DNA of 39,302 nt, from contig JAHFDY010000014.1 of NCBI GenBank assembly GCA_023248735.1, positions 1 through 39,302 of the forward strand, written 5' to 3'. The DNA is from Myxococcales bacterium. GTDB lineage: Bacteria; Myxococcota_A; Polyangia; Polyangiales; Polyangiaceae. The notes beneath the pieces are model-generated. The model made no database searches and was not told the origin of the DNA. It worked only from the letters and a program-made list of their open reading frames with translations. Below, in pieces: positions 9,189 to 17,569 of this stretch. Numbering within the stretch: position 1 is the first letter of the stretch; every line of letters starts with the position of its first letter. Both the position numbers and the translations under genes were made by a program.

Positions 9189-9241
9189 CATCGCCTTCGC
9201 GATCAGGGCACGCTTCCGCCTTGTCTACAGGAGGAATGTTC

Positions 9242-10213
9242 ATGAAATTGACTATTCGATGCCTTTCGGTCTGCGGTTCCTTGCTACTTTTCGGATGCTC
9301 GGGCACCAAAGTCGACGCGCCGCACGAAGTGAAACTCGAGGTCGTACCGGGTACCCTCACCGCAGCGCACGACGCCTACATGAAGAGTGACTGGATTGCG
9401 CTGGGCGAACGCGTTCGCGACGTTCTGCTCATGGCCAACGCCGGCGATCTTGCGCGCCAGAACGCGCTCGAACTGCTCGATAGCGCTTACGAGATCAACC
9501 ACGGCTCACTGCCGTCGACGTTCAAGGTTCCGTCCGGCATCGAAGGAATGGCCTACGGGCAAATCGCGGGTGTGGACCCGAATGGCCCGATGTTTCATAT
9601 TTTCATACGCGGGGAAGGGCCGGCGTCGTCGCAAATCAAGAACATTACGGTTCGCAAACTTCCCAACGAAGTATTGCTCGATAAGGTCGAAAAAAAAGGA
9701 ACTTTCGAAGTTACGAATACATCCACAGGGTCCGAATTTGAGCTCGACGCGACCGTGCAGTCGCTTCCGTCTGACGGCGTATTCTCAGTGCGGCTCGAAC
9801 TGACAAGTGGCGTGGTTTCCGAGGGCTCTTTCATCGCGCGAGGGCTTTCGGCTTCGGCGTCGCCGGTGATCACTTCGCCCGCGCATGCGTCATCACTCTC
9901 TGAACCCAATCCGATGGTGCGATGGGCGCCGTTTCATTCGCCCGAACGGAAGCCTTTCGAGCGACGAAGCCTCGGCGTCTATGTAAGCCGGCAGTTGCCT
10001 GGCGATCGTGACGAAAGAGCGTGGGAGTACTTCACGATGAAGCCCAGCGAGTTCGACGGGATCCGTATCGGAGATGCGCGAGGCGAGGGCGAAGCGAAAC
10101 TGAAGCCGGGCGGCTATTGGCTTTCCGTCACAGCCGGTGAGTCGCGAACGTTTGGCCAGATACGGCTGGTTCGAAGAAGCCGTACCGTCACCGCGTTTCG
10201 CGTGGTCCCGTAG
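9242..10213 (+). CDS. Lipoprotein of unknown function downstream of the two-component pair
   Basis: The product (323 residues) starts with a signal peptide and lipobox LLLFGC, so it is exported and lipidated. A helical segment (about 30-90) is followed by beta-rich regions, and the C-terminal part, from about residue 215, looks like an immunoglobulin-like or carbohydrate-module fold (ITSPAHASSLSEPNPMVRW, KPGGYWLSVTAGES). The ATG at 9242 is chosen because a perfect AGGAGG ends 7 nt upstream; the longer ORF from 9137 would remove the signal peptide from the N terminus. A candidate response-regulator box lies upstream, so it may be the main output of the kinase/regulator pair. I do not recognise the family. 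Confidence 0.8.
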   Translation: MKLTIRCLSVCGSLLLFGCSGTKVDAPHEVKLEVVPGTLTAAHDAYMKSDWIALGERVRDVLLMANAGDLARQNALELLDSAYEINHGSLPSTFKVPSGIEGMAYGQIAGVDPNGPMFHIFIRGEGPASSQIKNITVRKLPNEVLLDKVEKKGTFEVTNTSTGSEFELDATVQSLPSDGVFSVRLELTSGVVSEGSFIARGLSASASPVITSPAHASSLSEPNPMVRWAPFHSPERKPFERRSLGVYVSRQLPGDRDERAWEYFTMKPSEFDGIRIGDARGEGEAKLKPGGYWLSVTAGESRTFGQIRLVRRSRTVTAFRVVP

Positions 10214-10217
10214 CCGC

Positions 10218-10557
10218 ATGCTCCGACGTCAATGGATGCTCAGCTTCGCCATGCTCCTGCTCGGCTCTTGCGGCGGCACTTCGACGGTCCGCCGCACTGA
10301 GAGCGACCTTAGGGCGGAAGTGCCGAAGCCACGAGTCGTTCTCAATCGCAAAGTTGTCATTACGATTGACGACCTGCCGCTGGCCGATTTCGATCGGTAT
10401 CCAAGTGACGTCTCCGACGGGCGACTCCCGTTGGTTGCGGCTGATGCGTAGTCGTGATCTGCGCCGATCGAGATGACGAGTCGTTTCCTCCATTATTGGC
10501 GGTCTTGCAACAACGAGGGACGGGTGACGGCGCATTCCATGTGCAGTTGGCACGGTT
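10218..10557 (+). pseudogene. Remnant of a polysaccharide deacetylase lipoprotein (frameshifted, truncated)
   Basis: An ATG 5 nt after the preceding lipoprotein gene opens a 77-codon frame with a signal peptide and lipobox (LLLGSC). It then enters KVVITIDDLPL, the beta-1 strand and metal-binding Asp pair of NodB-type polysaccharide deacetylases. The frame stops at 10451, far short of a roughly 200-residue domain. In another frame just downstream, about 10454-10550, there is a stretch reading PPLLAVLQQRG and then FHVQLARF, which matches the next helix and strand of the same family. The gene seems to have suffered a frameshift and lost everything after about 100 codons. It could alternatively be an intact 77-residue lipoprotein, so the call is moderate. 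Confidence 0.5.
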
Positions 10558-11880
10558 TTGGAGCTGGAAGCAGTTACCATCGGCAACGTGCCCGTTACGC
10601 GAAGCGTCCTCAGGTGGGTGTTCTCCAATGTCATGCGCATTTACTACCGGCGCATTGATGTTGTCGGAGAGGTGCCACCGAAGGACGTAGGTGGTCGCGT
10701 CTTTGTGGCCAATCATGTCAACGGTCTTGTCGATCCGGTGCTCGTGATGACGAGTGCGCCGTGCATGATTTCGCCCGTTGGCAAAAGCACGCTTTGGTCA
10801 ATTCCGATGCTCAAGTGGGTTCTCGACGCCGTCGATGCCGTGCCAGTGACACGCCGCAAGGACGATCCGACGAAGGCCGTGGGCTCGAACGACGTGGTAT
10901 TCGAGGCCGTCGCGGATAAATTGATCAATCATGGTAACATTTTGATTTTCCCAGAGGGCATTAGCCACAATGAGCCTCAGCTCCAAAAGTTGCGCACTGG
11001 CGCTGCGCGGATGCTCATGCGCGCAGCCGACGAGGGTGCGAGGGGGCTTACGTTTCAAGCTGTGGGACTCGAGTTCGATGCTCGTGACGTCTTTCGGTCG
11101 CGAGCGCTCATTATTTACGGCCCGGTGCGAGAGGTCGATGCGACGACCGGCGCCACGGAAGAGCGCGTCAATGCAATCACAACCGCGATGCGAAGCGATC
11201 TCAGTGAGCTTATCGTCGAAGGAACGGACTGGTCCGAGATGCGAGCGATAGCTCAGGTGGCCGAAGTGCTCGCCAATACGGCGCCCCATACAGATGGTAT
11301 GGCGGCATCTTCGCTCGCGCATCGCAACGCGATTGGTCGTCGTGTTGAGGCGGCGACGCGAGCGATCATGAAGTCGCAACCCGCCGTCGTTGAGGCCGTG
11401 AAGGGCAACTTGGAAACCTATTTTTCGAACCTAGCGCAGAGCGGCCTCTCCGATCGCGATGTCGTGCGTGGGTCGACCGGAGTCGGCGTTGTGCGCGCTG
11501 GGCTCCTTGGGCTTGTACTGCCCTTCGCAATCGCGGGTGCCCTGCTGTTTGCGCTTCCTTACCAATTTCCGCGTCTCGTTGCGCGTGCGTTCGCGAAAGA
11601 GAGTCATGACGTGGTGTCGACTTACAAGTTAGGCGTCGGCCTTATCGTGTATCCCGTTTGGGCAATGGGCTTGACGATCACCACGTTCATCCTGTTCCCA
11701 GTCCCTTGGGCGGCGCTCGCGGTTTTGCTCGTATGGCTCGCGCCTTGGTGTGCGTTGGTGTGGCTCGACGTGCTTGAACACGGACCGAAGCGTCCCGCGA
11801 ATCGGGATGCACTCTTGCGCTCACGCCGGGTGCTCATGACGTCGATTGAGCTGGCACAAGCGCAACTGGTTCAAAGGTAA
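10558..11880 (+). CDS. Glycerol-3-phosphate / lysophosphatidate acyltransferase family protein (PlsC-like)
   Basis: This membrane-associated acyltransferase should esterify a glycerophosphate or related acceptor with an acyl chain. The catalytic motif is NHVNGLVDP (His, five residues, Asp), the spacing seen in the Gat/SCT-type GPATs rather than the HX4D of classic PlsC, and the acceptor-binding motif is FPEGISHNEPQLQKLRTGAARM. Residues about 315-340 and 355-405 are strongly hydrophobic and likely form membrane helices. The start is uncertain: TTG at 10558 gives 440 residues, but GTG near 10588 or ATG at 10630 are possible and no good ribosome binding site is seen. It leads an operon with a phosphatase, an acyl-CoA dehydrogenase and a kinase. 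Confidence 0.85.
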   Translation: MELEAVTIGNVPVTRSVLRWVFSNVMRIYYRRIDVVGEVPPKDVGGRVFVANHVNGLVDPVLVMTSAPCMISPVGKSTLWSIPMLKWVLDAVDAVPVTRRKDDPTKAVGSNDVVFEAVADKLINHGNILIFPEGISHNEPQLQKLRTGAARMLMRAADEGARGLTFQAVGLEFDARDVFRSRALIIYGPVREVDATTGATEERVNAITTAMRSDLSELIVEGTDWSEMRAIAQVAEVLANTAPHTDGMAASSLAHRNAIGRRVEAATRAIMKSQPAVVEAVKGNLETYFSNLAQSGLSDRDVVRGSTGVGVVRAGLLGLVLPFAIAGALLFALPYQFPRLVARAFAKESHDVVSTYKLGVGLIVYPVWAMGLTITTFILFPVPWAALAVLLVWLAPWCALVWLDVLEHGPKRPANRDALLRSRRVLMTSIELAQAQLVQR

Positions 11881-11882
11881 AT

Positions 11883-12587
11883 ATGGGTGTCCTGTATCTT
11901 GTTCGTCATGGCAAGGCGGCCGAACTTCGCGAGGGCGCGTACGATTCGCTCTCGGCTACAGGGTGGAAGCAAGCTGCGGCCATCGGCCAATACTGGCGTG
12001 CCCGAGAGCAGACGTTTGACCATGTCTTTGTTGGACCGAGGCAGCGCCACCAGGAGACGCTTGATGGAACGTTTGCAGCGATGGGACGCACCCATCACGA
12101 TGTTCAGAAAATTGACGATCTGGATGAGCACGCGGGCTTGATGGTCGTGAAGAACACGCCTTCCAGTTGGCTCGAGACGCGCCCAGAGGCGAAAGAGATC
12201 GCAAAGCGCATCGCGTCAGGTGAGTCAAATCGAGACGATCTGCTGGCGGCCTTTCGGGTTGTTGTCCGGGCGTGGGTGGACGGCGAGCTGTGTCCTTCCG
12301 ACGTCGAGAACTGGTCTGCATTTCGCGAGCGCGCGTCGAGAGGTCTAAGAACGATGGTTCTGTCGTGTGCTGGGCGAGGTACCAGCGTCGCTTTCACATC
12401 GGCAGGTACGATCGCGGCGGCGGTGGGTGGTCTCTTGGGCGCTAACGATCGCGCGGTGTTGGATCTCTCGTGGCGGCTCTACAACGCGAGCGTCACTGAG
12501 GTTGTCATCGGTCGCGATGGCGTATCGATGCGCACGTTCAACGAGACAGCTCATCTTATGGACGATGAGCTTCGAACACAGGTTTGA
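11883..12587 (+). CDS. Histidine phosphatase family protein (phosphoglycerate mutase-like)
   Basis: The signature LYLVRHGKA at residues 4-12 carries the catalytic RHG histidine. The family scaffold continues with LSATGWKQA, VGPRQRHQETL and a late segment with SFTSAGTIAA-like sequence (VAFTSAGTIAAAV), where the second catalytic His is usually found; here that position reads Ser/Ala, so activity may be altered. Length 234 fits the broad branch of the superfamily. It starts 2 nt after the acyltransferase stop and ends 10 nt before the acyl-CoA dehydrogenase, so it is in the same operon. Substrate unknown; a phosphorylated acyl-CoA or lipid intermediate is an inference from context only. Confidence 0.82.
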   Translation: MGVLYLVRHGKAAELREGAYDSLSATGWKQAAAIGQYWRAREQTFDHVFVGPRQRHQETLDGTFAAMGRTHHDVQKIDDLDEHAGLMVVKNTPSSWLETRPEAKEIAKRIASGESNRDDLLAAFRVVVRAWVDGELCPSDVENWSAFRERASRGLRTMVLSCAGRGTSVAFTSAGTIAAAVGGLLGANDRAVLDLSWRLYNASVTEVVIGRDGVSMRTFNETAHLMDDELRTQV

Positions 12588-12597
12588 GAGGGCGGTC

Positions 12598-13782
12598 ATG
12601 GTCGACATTGGCAAGTTTGTGAACGACATTGAGAACTTCCTTCGCGAGCGCGTTTATCCCCGCGAGCCCGTGTGGCTCGCAAAACCATTTGTCGAAATCG
12701 AGCACGAGCTCTTCTCGTTGCGGCGCGAGGTAAAGGCGCGAGGCTGGTGGGCGCCCTACCTTCCAATCGCTTCGGGTGGCTCCGGTCTCGCACTTCTCGA
12801 CTACGCACGTGTGAGCGAGGTTCTCGGCACGACGCCATATGGGCACTACGTCTTTCATTGTCAGGCGCCTGATGTCGGCAACATCGAGGTGCTCCTCAGC
12901 CACGGGACTGACGAGCAACGAGCGACGTTTTTGGAGCCTCTCGTTAAGGGCCTTACGCGAAGCTGCTTTGCGATGACCGAGCCAGAGCACGCGGGTTCAA
13001 ACCCTACCTGGCTCAGTACTGAAGCCGTGCGAGAGGGCGACTCGTATGTGCTCAATGGCCATAAGTGGTTCACGACCGGTGCAGACGGCGCAGCCTTTGC
13101 GATTGTGATGGCGGTGACGGATCCCGCCGCGGCGCCCCACCTGCGTGCCTCGCAGATTCTGGTTCCGACGGACGCGGAGGGTTTCGAAAGGGTAAGAAAC
13201 TTGCCTGTTATGGGCGCGCCCGAGGCGGGCTGGCCAAGTCACTCTGAAGTGCGCCTTACGAATTGCCGTGTGCCCCTTGGTAACCGAATCGGTGACGAGG
13301 GCGCTGGCTTTCGCATCGCGCAGGAGCGCCTCGGACCTGGGCGTATTCACCACTGCATGCGTTGGGTCGGCATCATGCAGCGGGCCATCGAGCTTACGGC
13401 GAAGCGTGCTCACTATCGCGAAACCGCGCCAGGGGAAAAACTCGCGGATAAGCAAGCGATTGTACACTTACTCGCAGATAGTCAGGCTGATTACTTGTCA
13501 AGTCGCTTGCTCGTACTCGATGCCGCGACGCAGATCGACAAGAGCGGGATGCACGCCGCGCGCGAAGCCATCTCGCTTATCAAGTTTGTGGTTGCGCAGG
13601 CACTTGGTCGCGTCCTCGATCGTGCGATCCAGGTGCATGGAGCTCTCGGAATGCTCGACGAGACACCGCTGGCGTACTGGTACCGGCACGAGCGAGCAGC
13701 GCGCATCTACGACGGTGCTGACGAGGTGCACAAGAACGTGGTTGGCAAGGCTGTGCTTCGCTCCGCAGTGGGTAGGCCGTGA
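12598..13782 (+). CDS. Acyl-CoA dehydrogenase, ACAD10/ACAD11-like
   Basis: All acyl-CoA dehydrogenase hallmarks are present: FAMTEPEHAGSNP (FAD and substrate loop), YVLNGHKWFTTGADGA, HCMRWVGIMQRAIEL and IQVHGALGM. The C-terminal catalytic loop reads RIYDGADEVHKN, with Asp where ordinary straight-chain enzymes have Glu (YEG); this variant is typical of ACAD10/11-type enzymes. Their human counterparts are fused to an APH-like kinase domain, and here the kinase is the next gene. Known ACAD10/11 and bacterial Lva-type systems process phosphorylated 4-hydroxyacyl-CoAs. ATG at 12598 has GAGAGGG upstream and gives 394 residues; the longer ORF from 12367 would overlap the phosphatase gene and add unrelated sequence. 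Confidence 0.92.
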   Translation: MVDIGKFVNDIENFLRERVYPREPVWLAKPFVEIEHELFSLRREVKARGWWAPYLPIASGGSGLALLDYARVSEVLGTTPYGHYVFHCQAPDVGNIEVLLSHGTDEQRATFLEPLVKGLTRSCFAMTEPEHAGSNPTWLSTEAVREGDSYVLNGHKWFTTGADGAAFAIVMAVTDPAAAPHLRASQILVPTDAEGFERVRNLPVMGAPEAGWPSHSEVRLTNCRVPLGNRIGDEGAGFRIAQERLGPGRIHHCMRWVGIMQRAIELTAKRAHYRETAPGEKLADKQAIVHLLADSQADYLSSRLLVLDAATQIDKSGMHAAREAISLIKFVVAQALGRVLDRAIQVHGALGMLDETPLAYWYRHERAARIYDGADEVHKNVVGKAVLRSAVGRP

Positions 13783-14852
13783 ACGATACGCTCGATCAGC
13801 CAGGCAAGGTCCGCGAACGCGATGCATTCGACCTCGAAGCGCTTCGTGGCCATCTCTCGTTGCGTGCGCCCGAGTTGCCGAAGGTTCTCGAGGTGAAGCA
13901 GTTTGGACGCGGTTACTCGAACCTGACGTACGGCCTCACGACGGAAGGTGGAAAAGACCTGGTCCTGCGTCGGGCTCCTCCGGGCGTGCAAATCAAGAGC
14001 GCGCACGATATGGGACGCGAGTACCGCATCCTCTCTTCGCTCGGTCCGCACTGGAACAAGGTGCCGAAAACGCGTTACATCTGCGAAGACTCGAGCGTCA
14101 TTGGTTCGCCATTCTACCTGATGGATCGCGTGGAGGGCGTCATCCTGCGAGGTAAGTGGCCGGCTGCGCTCGACACGAGCCCATCGGCGATGCAGCGCGC
14201 TTCGCATGCTGCGATCGATACGCTCGCAGAGATTCACAAAATTGACCTTCAAGCAACTGGACTACACGCGCTAGGCAAGCCAGAGGGCTATATCACTCGT
14301 CAAGTTCGGGGCTGGGGTGGGCGATATCTTGCGGCCAAGACGGACGACGTCGCCGATGTCGATACGCTGGTGCGGTGGCTCGAGTCGCACATGCCCGGTG
14401 AAAGTGGCGGAACACTCATTCATAACGACTACAAATACGACAACATGGTTTTGTCGCCGGGGCTCGACTCCGTGCGCGCGGTCCTCGATTGGGAGATGGC
14501 GACGGTTGGCGATCCGTTGATGGATCTGGGCACAGCTCTCGGGTACTGGGTTCAGGCTGACGACCCGGACTTATTTCAAGTCTTGCGGTTTGGGCCAACG
14601 CATCTACCTGGCAGCCTGACGCGAATTGAGATCGTCGAACGTTACATTAAGATGAGTGGCCGCAAAGTGGATGATCCGCTTTATTACTTTGTGTTCGCGC
14701 TCTTCAAGTTGGCGGTCGTCGCGCAACAGCTCTACAAGCGGTATGCGGAAGGACTGACCGAAGAGCCGCGCTATGCGCTCATGATCGAGGGTGTGAAGAG
14801 CGTTGCGAGAATGGCGGTGATCGCGATGGAACGGGGAACGATCGCGCCGTGA
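13779..14852 (+). CDS. APH-family kinase, probable hydroxyacyl-CoA kinase partner of the ACAD
   Basis: The protein has the aminoglycoside-phosphotransferase-like kinase fold: a nucleotide loop GRGYSNLTYGL, the lysine-equivalent region KDLVLRRAPPG, the catalytic loop LIHNDYKYDNMVL and the metal-binding motif VLDWEMATVGDPLMDLG. In this branch the kinase phosphorylates small metabolites or acyl-CoAs rather than antibiotics; no resistance role is implied. It overlaps the acyl-CoA dehydrogenase stop by 4 nt (GTGA), reproducing as two genes the APH-ACAD fusion of ACAD10/11. The likely role is to phosphorylate 4-hydroxyacyl-CoA so that its partner can eliminate or dehydrogenate it. Family call firm, substrate inferred. 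Confidence 0.88.
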   Translation: MNDTLDQPGKVRERDAFDLEALRGHLSLRAPELPKVLEVKQFGRGYSNLTYGLTTEGGKDLVLRRAPPGVQIKSAHDMGREYRILSSLGPHWNKVPKTRYICEDSSVIGSPFYLMDRVEGVILRGKWPAALDTSPSAMQRASHAAIDTLAEIHKIDLQATGLHALGKPEGYITRQVRGWGGRYLAAKTDDVADVDTLVRWLESHMPGESGGTLIHNDYKYDNMVLSPGLDSVRAVLDWEMATVGDPLMDLGTALGYWVQADDPDLFQVLRFGPTHLPGSLTRIEIVERYIKMSGRKVDDPLYYFVFALFKLAVVAQQLYKRYAEGLTEEPRYALMIEGVKSVARMAVIAMERGTIAP

Positions 14853-14865
14853 CTTCTCCCGTCGC

Positions 14866-15600
14866 TCAGAAACGGCCGCTGGCTGGGGCAGCACTTGCGC
14901 GCGGGATGGGCACAAGAAAAACTTGCAACGGCGACTGGCAGCTCGGGGCCATCATGTCAGTCGATGCACGGCTGCACTCAGCTTCGATGCCCGCTTGACG
15001 CACGATTTCTGGGGCGTGTGAGGTCGCCGTCGCGGTCGCCGTCGCGGTCGCCATCGTCTTGAAAGCGCCCATTGTCACTGCGGAAACGATGTGCGTTGCG
15101 AGGTTGCAGCTTGCGTTCCTCGACACTTCGGAGAGGTCGATCGACCCCACAACCTTGAGCTGTCCGGTGGCGGTGGTCATGACCGTCAAGCGTCCTGACC
15201 GTTTGAGCACGCTCTCCAAGCTTGCGGCGCCCAGCGGTAACTTCGCGTAGAGAGCGTCTGCATCTTGGATTTCGAGCGTGTCGCGACGCACGCTCGTCTT
15301 TTGCCAATCATAATCGGCTCTCGGACGACACTCGTCGACGATGCGCAGCTCACATCCCGTGTAGGCCACGGCGATGGCATTGCTGTCGCGCTTGTCGAAC
15401 GTTTCGGTGAGTCGCGACTCGAGCCTTACGGAGCCGGGCCATTCTGTGACGAGTGGCTCTCCATGTGACAGGCCAATCGCGCAGTGGGCCGCGACCCAGC
15501 TCTTTGAGCGCACCTCGCTGGTGGCAATCTTGGGTCCCTTTGCACCGGTGCACGCGAGACCAAGCATGCCAACCAATGAAAGGGCGAGCATCCGGATCAT
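14866..15600 (-). CDS. Lipoprotein of a myxobacterial-type paralogous family, function unknown
   Basis: The start at 15600 places a hydrophobic signal and lipobox (MLGLAC) at the N terminus; the longer ORF from 15660 adds 20 residues that would spoil it. This gives 244 residues. Segments such as DADALYAKLPLGAASLESVLKR and CNLATHIVSAVTMGAF recall, from memory, a lipoprotein family found in many copies in Polyangia genomes, often near signalling genes. Conserved cysteines (HCAIG, CELRIVDEC, CNLATH) suggest disulfides. An Ala-Thr repeat of about ten residues (MATATATATATS) is encoded by a 12-bp tandem repeat. No enzymatic motif seen; the gene is convergent with the kinase gene, 13 bp away. Confidence 0.75.
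   Translation of the reverse strand: MIRMLALSLVGMLGLACTGAKGPKIATSEVRSKSWVAAHCAIGLSHGEPLVTEWPGSVRLESRLTETFDKRDSNAIAVAYTGCELRIVDECRPRADYDWQKTSVRRDTLEIQDADALYAKLPLGAASLESVLKRSGRLTVMTTATGQLKVVGSIDLSEVSRNASCNLATHIVSAVTMGAFKTMATATATATATSHAPEIVRQAGIEAECSRASTDMMAPSCQSPLQVFLVPIPRASAAPASGRF
15022..15052 (-). repeat. 12-bp tandem repeat inside the lipoprotein gene
   Basis: The unit GGTCGCCGTCGC is repeated perfectly about 2.6 times. On the coding strand it encodes an alternating Ala-Thr tract. Because 12 is a multiple of three, copy-number change would keep the frame and only alter the length of the linker. Confidence 0.75.
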
Positions 15601-15773
15601 CGGCTCAGCTACGGGCGGTGGAGACCGGGAGTTTAGCGATCCCGCCACTTTGCCGCACACACGCTCTGTTACTGAAGTTGCTGAAACGCCTTGTGGGCGA
15701 ACGTGGTCGTTCTTGCCTCGCGCGCGGGTGGAGTCTTCAGTAGCGATGGGGCCTGGCCGTACTCACGTATCAG

Positions 15774-16493
15774 GTGACACGCATTGCGTTGTTGTTAGGA
15801 GACGCAGCACAACGAGAGCAGCTTTCGGCGGCGCTCGCATCGGCGTTTGGAGAAAACGTCAGGATTATTGACGATATCCTGCAAGCCAAAGATGAACTCG
15901 TGGTCGCGGTGGTCGCCGTGGGTGATATCGCTGGGCTACTCGCTTTCGGGTGTGCAGACTTTGTCACATTGCCGTGTGACAGCGCCGAGGTTGTTCGGGT
16001 CGTGGCTGCACTGTTGGACGGCAACGATGCCCCGCCCGCGTCCCGGGGGCCGTCGTCCGAGTATCGTGTGCCGGTACAGAGCGAGGAAGTCACGCTTCAC
16101 CTTTCTGACGGCGCGAACAAAGTAGGCACCTTGTTCTGGCCGAGTGAGGTCGAGTTTCGCAAATCGCTTGAGTCTGGCGATGCGTTCTTTCCGGTTAGCG
16201 TGGATGGCAAGATACAAATCGTTGCGCGCGCGGCGGTCGAAGCGTTTGGCATTCCTCAGGCACGCGAATCGGTTGCGTGGGAGCCCGAGGTACTCGCCAA
16301 GCGCGTGAGGGCGCGGTTGCGCATGCAAAGTGGTGCGACGTTCGAAGGAGAGTTCGTCTACTCGGCCGCCGAGGCACGCGCACGCGTTGCCGACTACCTC
16401 AATGAGAAAGACCGCTACTTTCCCTTCCGCGTGGGGAATGAGCTCCTTGCCGTGTCAAAAGCGCACGTCGCCTGGGTCGAGGAATTGCGATGA
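15774..16493 (+). CDS. PilT-linked protein: degenerate receiver-like domain plus duplicated small beta domain
   Basis: Residues 1-85 look like a response-regulator receiver fold (ALLLGDAAQREQL, CADFVTLPCDSAEVVRVVAALL) but lack the acidic pocket and phospho-acceptor Asp, so it is probably a pseudo-receiver. Residues about 105-165 and 180-239 are two copies of one small domain: VTLHLSDG...GTLFWP...FFPVSVDGK and ARLRMQSG...GEFVYS...RYFPFRVGNE. The second has the R...DYLNEKDRYFPF pattern seen in DUF6812-like proteins. It overlaps pilT by 4 nt (ATGA), so it is probably a regulator or adaptor of pilus retraction. The GTG start lacks a good ribosome binding site. The function is inferred from context. 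Confidence 0.8.
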   Translation: MTRIALLLGDAAQREQLSAALASAFGENVRIIDDILQAKDELVVAVVAVGDIAGLLAFGCADFVTLPCDSAEVVRVVAALLDGNDAPPASRGPSSEYRVPVQSEEVTLHLSDGANKVGTLFWPSEVEFRKSLESGDAFFPVSVDGKIQIVARAAVEAFGIPQARESVAWEPEVLAKRVRARLRMQSGATFEGEFVYSAAEARARVADYLNEKDRYFPFRVGNELLAVSKAHVAWVEELR

Positions 16494-17569
16494 CGCCGAT
16501 GGTTGTGCGGCTTCTGCGCTTCACCGTCGAGCAAGGCGCTTCCGATCTCCATCTTTCGGCGGGTGAGAAACCAATGATTCGCGTCTCGGGCGAACTCTTG
16601 CCCGTAGACCTTCCACCGCTCACGAGTGAGCAAGCCCATTCGCTCATTTTTGACGTCATGAACGACGCGCAGAGGCGCGGATTTCAGGAGAATCTCGAGT
16701 GCGACTTCGCGTATCGCCTCGACGACAACGCGCGCTTTCGTGTGAATGCGTTCACGCATAATCGGGGCGAGGGGGCCGTGTTTCGGACGATCCCGACGAA
16801 GATCCCACGCATGGCAGACCTTGGGCTGCCCGAGGTCGTGCGTGCGCTGTGCGACGAAGAGAAAGGACTCATTCTTGTCACTGGGCCGACCGGGAGCGGC
16901 AAGTCGACGACGCTCGCAGCGATGATCGACTACCTCAATGAGACCATGCATGGTCATATTTTGACCCTCGAAGACCCGATCGAATTTGTGCACAACACCA
17001 AACGCGCACTGATCAATCAGCGCGAAGTCGGCGCGCAGACGAAGTCGTTTCACAACGCTCTCCGAAGTGCTCTTCGCGAAGACCCCGACGTCATTCTGGT
17101 GGGCGAGCTGCGCGATCTCGAAACGATCTCGCTTGCCCTCACCGCAGCCGAGACAGGTCACCTGGTGTTTGGCACTATGCACACGCAGAGTGCGGCAAAA
17201 ACGGTCGATCGCGTCGTCGACGTATTTCCTCCGAATCAGCAGGCGCAGATTCGCGTGATGCTCTCAGAGTCGCTTGTGGGCGTGATTTCGCAGATGCTCG
17301 TCAAGAAACTTGGTGGCGGTCGAGCCGCCGCGCTCGAGATTCTGGTGGGTACGCCGGCGGTGCGCAATTTGATTCGTGAAGGCAAGACGCATCAAGTGGC
17401 GTCCATTCTTCAAGTAAGCGGCAAGATCGGCATGCAGACAATGGAGGCTGCGCTTGCCGACCTTGTCACGCGGCGTGTTGTTTCGCTCGGTGATGCGCGT
17501 GCACGCATGCCTGGAGCGGAAATCTGGAACGTTCTCGAGAAGACTCTTTCGGGAGGAGGGTCCTCGTGA
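16490..17569 (+). CDS. pilT: Type IV pilus retraction ATPase PilT
   Basis: This hexameric cytoplasmic ATPase powers pilus disassembly and twitching. The N-terminal domain includes GASDLHLSAGEKPMIRVSG. The ATPase core has Walker A GPTGSGKST (Lys138), Asp box LTLEDPIEFVH, Walker B and adjacent REDPDVILVGELRDLETI, and His box TAAETGHLVFGTMHT. The C-terminal PilT-specific motif appears as AVRNLIREGKTHQ. Length 359 is close to characterised PilT proteins. The start overlaps the upstream gene (ATGA) and the stop overlaps pilU (GTGA), so the three genes are translationally coupled. The AIRNLIRE-type motif separates it clearly from PilB and PilU. Confidence 0.96.
   Translation: MTPMVVRLLRFTVEQGASDLHLSAGEKPMIRVSGELLPVDLPPLTSEQAHSLIFDVMNDAQRRGFQENLECDFAYRLDDNARFRVNAFTHNRGEGAVFRTIPTKIPRMADLGLPEVVRALCDEEKGLILVTGPTGSGKSTTLAAMIDYLNETMHGHILTLEDPIEFVHNTKRALINQREVGAQTKSFHNALRSALREDPDVILVGELRDLETISLALTAAETGHLVFGTMHTQSAAKTVDRVVDVFPPNQQAQIRVMLSESLVGVISQMLVKKLGGGRAAALEILVGTPAVRNLIREGKTHQVASILQVSGKIGMQTMEAALADLVTRRVVSLGDARARMPGAEIWNVLEKTLSGGGSS

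Noticed and set aside
9137-9241. Longer GTG start for the lipoprotein gene
   Set aside because: It would put about 35 residues before the signal peptide, and AGGAGG sits exactly upstream of the ATG at 9242.
12367-12597. Longer start for the acyl-CoA dehydrogenase
   Set aside because: The extra residues come from the overlapping phosphatase gene and do not belong to the enzyme family.
13779-14852. Antibiotic-resistance aminoglycoside phosphotransferase
   Set aside because: The fold is shared, but the overlap with an ACAD10/11-like dehydrogenase gene points to a metabolic kinase.
15022-15052. Possible CRISPR or operator array
   Set aside because: Units are 12 bp, contiguous and inside a coding frame; no spacers.
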